From Ipomoea triloba (taxonomy: Eukaryota > Streptophyta > Magnoliopsida > Solanales > Convolvulaceae): a stretch of 64,000 nt of DNA. Made by a program: the position numbers and the translations under genes. This document shows, in pieces, positions 31,303 through 41,100 of this stretch (positions within the stretch are counted from its first letter, which is position 1; the number at the start of each line of letters is the position of its first letter). The stretch spans positions 27,296,167-27,360,166 of the forward strand of contig NC_044918.1 in the NCBI RefSeq assembly GCF_003576645.1. The letters run 5' to 3'. The notes under the pieces are model-generated. The model saw only the letters and a list, made by a program, of their open reading frames with translations, ran no database searches and was not told the origin of the DNA.

Positions 31303-32661
31303 TTGTCACAGAACTGGCTTGTACTAAGGAGATTGAACTTGAGCCCTTCAACGTAGGATACTCCCTTAATAACCAGCTCATTCTTTTGAATTTCACCAAC
31401 AGCTTTTGTGCGTCCCTTCTTCTCGTTGTCGCCAAATGTCACCAAGGGACCTTCGATAGGATGGATGTTTTCTAGCAGTGTTAAGTTTCCCGTCATATGT
31501 CTCGAACATCCACTGTCAATGAACCATGTGTCCCTGGTGTCCTCATTATTGATAGCCATCAAGCATTGATCCTCCTCTTCTGTAGTGTATAAGCAGATGA
31601 GCCCCCTCTCATCCTCTGAGCTGCTGCTGCTATCACTGGAGCTCGATGTCTCGGACTCCTCGATTGTCTTCTCGAGTTCCTCAGCAACAAGCGCCTTCCT
31701 GCGCAGGTGTGTCTTTGTTTCTCCCTTGAGGCTACCTTTGGCTGGCCTCTCTCTGGATTCCTCTTTTCTTCTGGAATCCTTGCCTTCCTGACCTTGATGC
31801 TTGCTTACTGTTGGGTAAGGGCATTCAGCCTTGAAGTGCCCTGGCCTCCTGCAGTTGTAGCATAGACCTTGATCTTCTTCCTCCATTCTTCTGGATGTGT
31901 ATCTCTCATTTTTCCTTCTTGAGGAGGAAGGTGAACTTGTATTGCTTTCCGGTGTCTTCTTCATGAACTTCCTGAATTTTCTCATGAAGAAAGCAAACTG
32001 TTCGTCAGATAAAAAATCAGTGGGATTAGGATCTGACCTTGAGGAGGTGGTTGGTTGGTCCGCAACCAGTGCCACATTCCGTCTGTCCACCACGTCCTCA
32101 TCTCTTGGAAACATCTCAAATTCGAAGGCTTTGAGATCTCTAAACAGTTGGTCGGTTGTGGTGTTCTTCAAATCCCTGTGATCACGCATTGTGATCACCT
32201 TCATTTCCCACTCCTTGGTAAGGCCTCGTAAGACCTTCAAGTTTAGCTCCTTTTGTGGAATCTCCTTCTCGAGATCACTGATCTCTATTGATAGCTTCAT
32301 GAAACGAGATTCCATGCTGTCGATGCTTTCCCCTGGCTTCATCTTGAAGTCCTCGAACTTCTTCATGGCCACGGNGCTTCATCTTGAAGTCCTCGAACTT
32401 CTTCATGGCCACGGTGCGCTTGTTTTCCTTTTCCTGTTCGTCACCTTCACCAATTAACATCAAAGTATCCCATACCTCTTTCGCCGTTTTGCTCTTTCTT
32501 ACTTTTGGGAAGATAGTTTCGTCTATAGCTCTGAAGAGGATATCCTTGGCAATGTTGTCCAGGTTGTTTCTCTTCCTATCATCACTTGTCCATTCTTCCC
32601 TAGGTTTGGGGACATACTTTGGTGTATCCCTGGTTTGCTCAGCAACCATGTTTACCATCAT
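31303..32661 (-). CDS. Copia Gag and protease
   Basis: Gag begins within the retained sequence at about 32661 (NMVAEQTRDTPKYVPKPREEW), continues as EVWDTLMLIGEGDEQEK and AMKKFEDFKMKPGESIDSM, and carries the zinc knuckle CYNCRRPGHFKAECP. After a Ser/Glu-rich linker the protease motif WFIDSGCSRHMTGN appears, with catalytic Asp in DSG. The true Gag N-terminus is lost at the N join at 32667. The N at 32375 interrupts the frame, with 39 bases repeated on both sides. Confidence 0.85.
32375..32375. other. Single-N assembly join 5
   Basis: Thirty-nine bases starting GCTTCATCTTGAAGTCC stand on both sides of the N, an unmerged overlap inside gag. Confidence 0.9.
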
Positions 32662-32666
32662 GATCT

Positions 32667-32667
32667 N
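32667..32667. other. Single-N assembly join 6, loss of most of the 5' LTR
   Basis: Gag sequence stops at this N and the terminal 311 bp of LTR follow directly. The rest of the 5' LTR, the primer-binding site and the Gag start are missing from the assembly. Confidence 0.9.
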
Positions 32668-32978
32668 GAGAGATCCTATCTCTCGAACTCTGCTTATGTC
32701 TCGAGACTTAGTTGATGTCTCGTAGACCCTTATTCCTCCAGAGTTGTCCCGTGCCTTCTTCTGATTTGTCTATAGGATTACAACACGAGACTTCTAAGAT
32801 GTTCAAACAAATTTACCTTGAGCTTAAATATTTTCCGAGTTGAGCTCAAAGTTACCCGGTTGTATTTTCGCTCTTGGTTTACTTGTCGAACTTACAGTGT
32901 TTTGCCTATGTATCGAGACTTGGGGATTTCTACTTAACAGTTGGTATCATCAAAACCTATTACATGATGTTCCTAACA
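32668..32978 (-). repeat. 5' LTR remnant of the nested Copia element
   Basis: Matches the end of the other LTR (about 22074-22384) and closes with TTCCTAACA next to the target duplication AGAAC. Confidence 0.9.
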
Positions 32979-34292
32979 AGAACCAGAAATTCTCACTTTC
33001 ATCTCATAAAAAGTTTTCAAAAGCTTAACTAAGCTTTCCACAAAACTCCAATCCAGAAAAGAAGGGACATCATCCAAATCAGCAGAAAAGGAGGGGTCAG
33101 TTTCTGCAAGCATATCAAACACTCTTTGATATTCAATTGCAGTGTTAAGCATAATGTAGGTGTTGTTCCACCTAGTAGGGACATCAAGATGTAAGGCTGA
33201 CTTGGCTTCCACCCCAATCAGATCAGTTAGTTCCCTAAACTTTTTCAACCTAGCAAGTATGTTCCTAACCCATCTCACTGCATCCCTCACCCTTTTAACT
33301 GACTCATCTGCAAACTTCAAACCATCTTGGACCACTAGGTTTAAGATATGTGCTATGGACTTCATGTGCAAGTACTGCACCCTAACAGAAGAACAACCCC
33401 AAGATAACAACTTGCTCTTAAAAAATCCCAAAGCTGTATCATTAGAAGAGGCATTGTCCACTGTAATAGTGAACACATTTCTAATTCCCCACTCTAATAG
33501 ACAACTCTCTAGGGCTTTTGCGATATACTCCCCCCTATGAGAAGAAACTGGGACAAAGGAAGTTATTTTTTTCTGAAGCTTCCACTGGTCATCAATAAAA
33601 TGTGCAGTAATGCACATATAATTAATCCTCTGGACAGAAGTCCAGGTATCAGTGGTGAAACTGACTCTTTGTGTTCCCACCCTAAACAACTTCCTAAGAC
33701 TTAGCCTCTCATTTAGGAAAAGTTGGTAGATGTCCCTAGAAATTGTCCACCTAGAAGGGATCATAAACCTAGGACAATAGACAAGAATAAACCTCATGAA
33801 TCCCTGGCCCTCAACAAACCTAAAAGGGAGCTCATCAATGATAATCATCTCACATAAGGCCCTCTTAATGGCCTCTTGATCAAACACCCATGTCTCCAGA
33901 ACTCCCTCAGGAGCATCTGTTTCAAAAGTGGAAACAGCATTGAATATCAGTAGGAACTGCCTTGTATCCTTCGAGTGAGGATTTTTAAGACAGGCCATAA
34001 TGTGGTTCCTTAAAGATGATGTTCCATGCTTTTTAGATTGACAGGCAAACATCTTTTTGCAGTAAAGGCAAGTGGCCTTAAGTAATTTCCCCTCAGAATC
34101 AAGGGTCCTTTCATAGTGATCCCAGACTTTGGACCTAGTCCCTATTTCCTTCCTCTTTTTAGTAGCAGGAACAGCAGGAGTGACCATAGACTGTTGAGTA
34201 GTTGTCTCAATGCCTTGAGGTTGAACTCCTTGTTCATCTACTGTTGAGGTTGGAAGAGGACCAGACCCACTGACATTTTGATTGCTCTCCAT
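32979..34292 (-). pseudogene. hAT transposase, N-terminal half with BED zinc finger
   Basis: ATG at 34292 gives MESNQNVSGSGPLPTSTVDE. A BED-type finger follows at about residues 55-105 (SKVWDHYERT, CLYCKKMF, SSLRNHIMAC) and would bind the transposon ends. The catalytic region includes VSFTTDTWTSVQRINYMCIT, FTITVDNASSND and HLDVPTRWNNTYIML, standard for RICESLEEPER-like plant hAT proteins. The frame is open until the Copia LTR cuts it after VRISGS. It would have continued into 17798 and below. Apart from that break, no stop is present, so the hAT was probably active until fairly recently. Confidence 0.9.
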
Positions 34293-35435
34293 CTATATAG
34301 ATGGGTAATTGAGCATCAGAATTCAGAGTCATAGTAGAACAGAACAACATAATCAACAGATAATTGAGGTAAACACTGATAAGGCTTCCACCATAATCAA
34401 TAATCATCATTCATAATGCATACAGTTACATTTAATTTACAAATTACATTTGACAATTTACAATAGACTTCCACCACCACAGTACACTGTACAGTAGTAC
34501 ACTACAATACATTTACAATTACAAGTCACAATATACACAATTTAAGGGTCCTCTCACCATAAACTTGAAAGTTGCAAGTTTGCAACCAATCAACCATAAT
34601 CAGGAATTCATTTTATCGAATCCTCATCATCTTATGGCTGCCCATTGCCCACAAATTAGGGCTCAATAGGGCTTCCACCAAAAATCCAGAATCATCATTC
34701 ATACGGGCAAATGGACAATATGGCTTACATTTAAAATTTACAGGCATATATCAGTATTCAGTAGGGCTTCCACCACAAAAATCATTCATATAGAAAATGC
34801 CCAAAAATTACTCAACAGTCAACCATCAACATTCATTATTCATACGGTTACATTCAAAATTTACGAATATACCTCAGAATTTTTACAAATTATCACACAT
34901 ATGAAAAGCCCCAAAAATTAGGGTTCATGCAACATCATAGTATCAACAGACTAACAGAGAAACAGACTAACAGGCAACGCAACTATGCAACGTCAGTCTA
35001 GAACATATAAAATAAATTAGAATTACTTGTTTTCTCAAATTTTCCCTTTGAGAACGAGGGCTTCAAGCAATCAAGCCTTCAAATTAAGGTTCGGGCAAGG
35101 GGCTTCCACCACCGATTACGTCGCCGTTGAGCCTAGACCACCAACGATTGAGACTACAGAGGACGGGTTTTGCACAGACAAGGGGCTCCCAAGCTCCCAC
35201 CACCACCACTAGAGTCCACACAGAGAGGACGAGGGACTAGAGACTAGAGAGGAAAGTACAGAACTCACTATCCCAGGTCTCAAAGAGTGAGACTCTGAGA
35301 GAATAAGAGAAATGGGGGAGAATGGAAAAGAGTCGAAGACAGAGAAGTGAGACTTGAGAGGAGTCTCGCGTAGGGCTGCACAAAATCACAAATGAACCAA
35401 AGTGACGAACCCTAAACTCTGGAATATATATATAC

Positions 35436-35470
<35 letters not shown>

Positions 35471-35728
35471 CATTATATATATATATATACATATATATAT
35501 ACATTCTATAACGACGCCGTTCTATATATACATATACACGTATATATGTAGAGTTCGGGTTTCGGACAGGTTCGGATGTGAAATATCCTAACCCTACCCG
35601 ATCCCCTTTTACCCTTCTTCAAATAGCGGATGCGGTTCGGTAATCCGATCTTTACTTCGGATGCCTGCTGAATGGGTTTTGCGGGTTCGGGCGGATTAAT
35701 CGGGTAGGACGGGTTTTGCACAGCCCTA
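34293..35728. other. 5' non-coding part of the hAT element
   Basis: Contains diverged repeats of GGGCTTCCACCA...ATCATTCAT wording at about 34380-34860, a (TA)n/(CATATA)n microsatellite at about 35407-35545, and CGGAT/CGGGT-rich subterminal sequence at 35550-35728, the likely transposase-binding zone. A leader or promoter of the transposase gene should lie here, but I cannot locate it. Confidence 0.55.
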
Positions 35729-35736
35729 GTCTATTT

Positions 35737-36127
35737 GACCCTTTTTCTTTTTTTAAACTAGAAAAAAACGCTTAATGATTAACGACTCTACATTTACCAC
35801 TCACAAATTTGTTACTCTTTAAACCACCGAACATTTACTTTCAATTTTTTATTTTTATGTTTAGTTTTTCACAAATAGAAAGTTTTTTCTATTAGTAAAT
35901 ATGCTAAATTATCAAAGTGAAATTTTCTAAATTATAATTTATAGTCAGTTTGAAAACTTTAAAAATGTTTTCAGAAAATGATTTTCAAAAAATGACTATT
36001 TTAATTTTTTGGTGTTTGACTGAATATCAGAAAACTATCTTTTTTTTTATTTTTTATTTTACTGTAAGTTAAGAAAATGTATTTTTTCTGTTTGGTTTAT
36101 TTTCTTGAAATTGAACATATTATTTGT

Positions 36128-36158
<31 letters not shown>

Positions 36159-36599
36159 TATGGTGATGGTGGTGCAGTGGTGGTAGTAGTATGGTAGTAG
36201 TGGTGGTGGACTGGTGGTAGTGGTGGAGATGGTGGTGGTTGTGGTGGTGTTGGTGGTAGTGGTGGTGGTAATAGCGATGGTGGCGGTGGTGATGTTGTGG
36301 TCTGGTGGTGGTGATTGCGGTGGTTTGGTGGTCGTAACAATAATAATCTAGAAAATAACTTAAAAAATAAGAGAGGGAAGAGAGATGGAAATTAAAGAAT
36401 CCGGAAAATCTCTTCTGACTAAAAAATTAGGAAGACATTTTCCACCAAATTAGACATTTTTTCTGTTGACCAAAATAAATATTTTCTTTTGACTTCGTTT
36501 TCCTTGAATACCCAAACACTGAAAAATCCAAAAGATGACTTCTGCAAGTCATTTCTTGGTTTCTAAATGGACCTTTAATGTAAATTTAGTCTTATCAAT
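35737..36599. other. Repeat-rich non-coding DNA with a TGG-rich minisatellite
   Basis: 35740-35930 is the second half of the direct repeat described at 15068-15290. 35937-36580 looks like a diverged MITE of the GAAAATGACTTC type, with ends GTCAGTTTG... and ...TTTCTAAATGGACC. Inside it, (AAT)n at 36130-36160 and a degenerate GGTGGT array at 36163-36335 are present. Confidence 0.45.
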
Positions 36600-36605
36600 T
36601 TCCTA

Positions 36606-36945
36606 TTGGAAATTATTGTTTGGATTGTGGTCTCCAGAGCTATGTGGACCACGGTCCAAAATGACATCGCTGAATTTTATGAGTTAGAATACTGTGCATT
36701 ATGTGTTTGAATAATGAAACTTCTGGGGTAAGATAATATACATTATGTGATAGAATAATGTACATTATGTGTTAGAATAATGTACTTTTATGTGTTAGAA
36801 TAATGAAACTTCTGAAGTAAGATAATGTATATTATGTGTTAGAATAATATATTTTGTGCTAGAATAATGTACATTATGAATTATAAAAATGTATATTGGA
36901 ATGTGGTCCACACAACTAAGTGGACCCTAACTATTAGATTTTCTA
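36606..36945. repeat. MITE-like inverted-repeat element with an internal 22-bp minisatellite
   Basis: The ends are diverged inverted copies containing TGTGGACCAC on the left and GTGGTCCACA on the right. Between them, about eight degenerate units of ATTATGTGTTAGAATAATGT occur in tandem. No coding capacity. Confidence 0.5.
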
Positions 36946-37618
36946 TTGGGCAGATTTTATTCTTAGGTTCTTAGCTGAGTAATTTGATCCTTATGGTTCC
37001 CTTAATTTTAACCATATGACAATATTTGATTAAAAAAATGTCACATTTCTCTCCTGACATTAATCTAATAGTACTCACCTATAAAATGCCAAAAGAATTC
37101 TTAGGGATTTTAGTCCCTAACTTTTATTATTGCAATATATACCTAAACTCTTTAAAAAAAGGTTGCATTTTTAACCCCTAAAGTAAGAAAAACTATTAAA
37201 ATTTATTAAAAATTTATTGAATATTTTAAAATTTGATTATCTTTGTTCATTATAACATTGTCAGTTTCGGTATTTAATTTCATATGCAAAATAGAGATTT
37301 GACACTATTTTTCCGTAACTTTTTCAATTTCATTTATGGCACATCGTCTCTGTATTTCATACATCACTCTATTAAAATCATGTTTTTCTTTGTTTTACAA
37401 ATAAAATATCGAAACTAAACAAGATTATAATTAAAGAATAAATATTAACAAGTACTAAAATACCCATGTACTAAATACAATTTTAATAGAGTTTAATATT
37501 TATATTGCTCCAAAGGTTAAAACTGCAACTCTTTTAAAAAGTTAAGGGAGTATATAACAACAATAAAAAGTTAGGGACTAAAACTTCTAGTAGGAACAAT
37601 TGAGGGACTAAAATTATA
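36946..37618. other. AT-rich spacer
   Basis: No gene or clear element. Weak inverted similarity exists between TTAGGGATTTTAGTCCCTAACTT near 37110 and AGGGACTAAAACTTC near 37570, which may mark an old MITE. Confidence 0.35.
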
Positions 37619-37777
37619 TTTTTTTTTTGAATACTACTAACTCTATTGCAATGCAGTATCTGTTCATAACTACATTCTCAACCTATTGAAGCAGCATTGG
37701 CCCCACTAAGGCTCGAACCCACCACCTCCCGTATAAAGGGAAGGGTTTAATGCCACTGGACTACAAGGTCCTTGGCC
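37619..37777 (-). mobile_element. tRNA-derived SINE, copy 1
   Basis: The minus strand begins GGCCAAGGACCTTGTAGTCC, carries an A-box-like TAGTCCAGTGGC and a B box GGGTTCGAGCC near 37711-37721, and ends ACAGATACTGCATTGCAAT...AGTATTC followed by poly-A. The 3' half matches the second copy at 39971-40120, so both belong to one family. Confidence 0.8.
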
Positions 37778-39970
37778 TTCTTTATATTCATTGGACACCT
37801 ATGAATTAGCTAACTCCATCACGTGTTTTAAAAAAAGATCTACTTATGAATGAAATATTGAAAAACTAATCAAGTTATATCACGTCAGGAGGTGTACAAT
37901 TAGGAGGTGAATTTAGGATAGGTGTGTAGCATCGCTCATATTTGACTGATTTTTTTATTAATAAGTAAATTTAATTAAAAAAAAAAGCTAAGTCGAGTTG
38001 GCTGGTTCCTAATAATCAATGACTAAAAGAGATTTTTTTGTTATGTTAGAAAGTAAAATTAAGAGAAAGAATAGTATTATTTAGGATTAAATTTACAATT
38101 TACGGTCCGTTTAGAAAGTAAGAAAACGATTTCTGAAAAATATTTTTTGGAAATAAGTCATATTCCATAAAACATTTTCCTTTCCGTTGTTTGGTTGCAT
38201 TCTGGAAAGTTGTTTTGGTGTGTTTGGTTCATTTTCTGAAAATTGATAGAATTGTATAATTAAACATTTTAAATATTTTATTTAGAATATAATAATAAAA
38301 AGTTAAAAACATTTTCCTTTCCGTTATCAATTAAAAAAAAAAAAAAACAGCCGTTGTTTCCGGTGGAAACCGGAAACAAACAGAAACACATATTCAAGAT
38401 TGGCGAAAAATGACTTCCGCCGAAATACCTACATTTTTCCTAGTCAATGAAAATATTTTCCGTTGACTGAATTTTCTATTGCATCCAAATACTGAAAACT
38501 CGAAAAATATTTTTTAATTTAGAAGTCATTTTCTAAGTTTTCAAAAGCTAAAGCAACAAGCCCACAAGAATTTTCAAAGTCTGAAGTTTGTTAAACTATG
38601 TACGGAGTAGTAAATAAGTATTTTAAATAGTTTAAATAACAATATTATTTGGAATAATTAGGGATATTATTACAACTAATTGTTAATTAGAAAATAGAAA
38701 CAAAACTATATTTTTTTTTACAAAAAGAACCAGTATAATGTTAAGTTTAAATTATTTCATAATAAAATTATTATCAATTTTTATAAAAAAAAAGTTCTTG
38801 TAATCCGTAAGTTTTTTTTTTTCTTTCTTTCTTTTTTCAATTGAGAGAAGTACCCAAAGTAAAAACAAAGAGTACTTTAATTTGTAATTAATGGGGACAA
38901 TCAAGTTGGTTGAATAGTTGATTTAATAACCACAATTTATGTTCCAAGTTTCACATTCCTTTCTTGGCATAAGTTGTTGGCTGTTAGTGTGTAATTAATC
39001 TTTGATCTAATGTATGAAGTTATTTTAATTGAATGGAAACATAAAAAATACTAACATTAAAAAAAAAAACAAAATTGTAGTTTCAATCTAGTTTTATTTC
39101 TCATTGTCTCATATATAAATGCACAACTGAAAATATATATCAACGAACTCTTTTTTTTTTTTTCTTTTTTTTTTTAAAAAAATTTAAAGAAGAAGAACAC
39201 GTTTAACAAAAGGTCAGGGTATATTATTAATTCTTTAAAAAAACATAGCAAAAAGCTATATATGAACTCCAAAACATTAAGCCATTAGCCATGCAGCGCA
39301 ATTATTAGTATCACTAGTTTTATACACGAATTGCGCGTATGGGTTAATGCCCAATGTTTATATTTAAATAAATATTTGAAAGTATATCAATGCAAGATTA
39401 TATAGGAGAAGTTTATTAATGGGTAACTGAATGTCGAATTTTTTTTATTTAAATATCTAACTCAAAGTATATGAATCCAAGATAATATAGAAAATTCATT
39501 ATAATTATTACTAAAATAAATGTTTGCAACCTTGTAAAATCGATAGTCTAAATATTTGGTCTAAAAATGATAGTCTAAATAAATACTACTTTTCATTTGA
39601 ATTTTTCTAAGTGTTCTTAATTCTCTTTTGAGTAACATTGTCATTGTCTTCATCTTTACTATTTGTTCTCTTCCTTTTTGTTGGTAGTGTGTTATTTGCA
39701 ATTTGGTTATTGTTGGTAGCATAGATGACAACGTCATGCAATGTGATTATGATATAAGAGCTATGGACTTTCCTTTAGGTGTTCTGCTTGGGGTTCATTT
39801 AGTTCAACCATTATTGTTGAATGAGTTATTGTGGATAAAGAAAACCCTAGTTTAAGAAAAAAGATTAAATAAATTAATAAAAATTTGAAAATTTAAAATA
39901 TTATATATTCCAAAGATATTAAAAGGTAGTTTCTCACTTCAATTTGCTGGGTAATGTGTTATATATTATT
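37778..39970. other. AT-rich non-coding DNA with one diverged MITE
   Basis: At 38103-38560 a GGTCCGTTTAGAAAG...GAAAATGACTTCC sequence with inverted-repeat character resembles the MITE at 43258-43616. Poly-A and poly-T tracts are frequent at 38,330-39,180. No gene is seen. Confidence 0.45.
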
Positions 39971-40120
39971 GCCGATTAACACTCCCACATGGATGATGGG
40001 AGTGAGTTCGAGCCTCAGTGGAGGTGTTGACTCGTTGAGCTTCAGTAGGTTGAGAAAGTAGCTATGAACAGATACTACATTGTAATAGAGTCACTAGTAC
40101 TCCAAAAAAAAAAAAAAAAA
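39971..40120 (+). mobile_element. tRNA-derived SINE, copy 2 (5' part degraded)
   Basis: Contains GAGTTCGAGCCTCAGTGGAG (B box region), the family tail ATGAACAGATACTACATTGT, and a 17-base poly-A end. The tRNA-like head is diverged and the A box is not clear. Confidence 0.75.
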
Positions 40121-41100
40121 GAGTATCTGTAATAAAAAAAATTATAAACTTTAATAGTTAAAGGAAGCACATATTGTATGTACTAAAAAATTACTAAGTT
40201 GTGCTTGACTATAACTCATGCCATAAACACATGTAGTTTCCGTTCAAAATAATTGTATATGTCAGGATGAATAAATACGTTACCTTAATGACTAATTAGG
40301 GATATCATTACAATTTACCAAAAAAAAAAAAAGGGATATCATTACGAAGTCATATTAATTAAGAATAAAAATTACAATTTTATTATAACTCAAGGATTAA
40401 AAATTTACAAGTTTTCTTATTTTCTTTTGTAATTTTCTTTGGGTATATACTGTAACCACCATGTGTATCACAAGTTGCATTATTGTGTATAAATCATACT
40501 AACCACGGTGGGGGACATCAGCATTCATGGGATGTTGACGTATCAGTCCTGGGATGACCGATTCCTTAAGTAAGGGTATGCAATAAATAACTCCAACTTC
40601 AAATGAGAATGGGTGTGTTGCACGAGAGAACTAGGAGTTAATCGTTGTTATTCATCTGTAAAGTTTTAATGGATCAGAAATAATTTTTTTTAAAAATACG
40701 GTGAAGTTTTTGTAAATAATTAAAACTTTGAAGTGCAAGTAACATGTGTTAATAAAAGTGCAAGTAACAATTTCATAGAGTACAAGAATAGTGCAAATAA
40801 AATGTGTTAATGGTGAAAGTAAAAGCTTCTAATAGTACACCTAACTTTATCATTAGTTGTATCAATGTGAAAGATAAATTACTTGATTGCATTCTATAAT
40901 GTAAAAGGTTGCACTTATAAGTGATTTTACTTTCACCTTTTTATTGCACACTTACACCTATTGCTTGCACTTTTAATACATGCATGTTACTTGCACTTTT
41001 GAGTGATTTTACTTGCACTGTTTACTTGCACACATTGTTACGAAATATTACTAAGAAAATAATATTTTTGGAAAATAAAAAACACAAGAAACAAAAGGTT
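40121..41100. other. Non-coding DNA with TTGCACTT/AAGTGCAA word repeats
   Basis: Words such as AAGTGCAAGTAAC and CTTGCACTTTT recur in both orientations at 40720-41040, as they do at 45640-45930. TTCAAATGAGAATGGGTGTG near 40596 resembles the termini of the microsatellite-bounded elements further right. Probably a degraded member of that family. Confidence 0.4.

Larger units (their letters stand above)
17799..32978 (-). mobile_element. Ty1/Copia retrotransposon (SIRE/Maximus-like) inserted in the hAT
   Basis: The element starts TGTTGGTCCC (plus strand) and ends TTCCTAACA. The host 5-mer AGAAC occurs on both sides (17794-17798 and 32979-32983). Minus-strand order: 5' LTR remnant, gag, protease, integrase, reverse transcriptase, RNase H, accessory ORF A, accessory ORF B, polypurine tract, 3' LTR. 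The size, gene order and extra ORFs suit the SIRE/Maximus branch; that assignment is inference. The assembled length is inflated by duplicated blocks at N joins, so the true element is shorter. Confidence 0.88.
15490..35728 (-). mobile_element. hAT-family DNA transposon, split by a Copia insertion
   Basis: The left end TAGGGCTGAGCA and the right end TGCACAGCCCTA form a terminal inverted repeat with one mismatch, flanked by a perfect 8-bp duplication GTCTATTT (15482-15489 and 35729-35736). Subterminal regions are rich in CGGAT words. Transposase coding sequence runs on the minus strand: the N-terminal half at 32979-34292 and the C-terminal half at 16764-17798, separated by a 5-bp-duplicating Copia element. 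A SINE sits in its 3' part. Without insertions and assembly duplication, the element would be about 5 kb. Confidence 0.9.

Noticed and set aside
36059..36340. His/Pro/Thr-rich frame on the minus strand
   Set aside because: It reads through a degenerate GGTGGT minisatellite and has no other coding signs.
37690..37777. tRNA gene on the minus strand
   Set aside because: Only A- and B-box similarity; the sequence continues into a SINE tail with poly-A and has a diverged sister copy.
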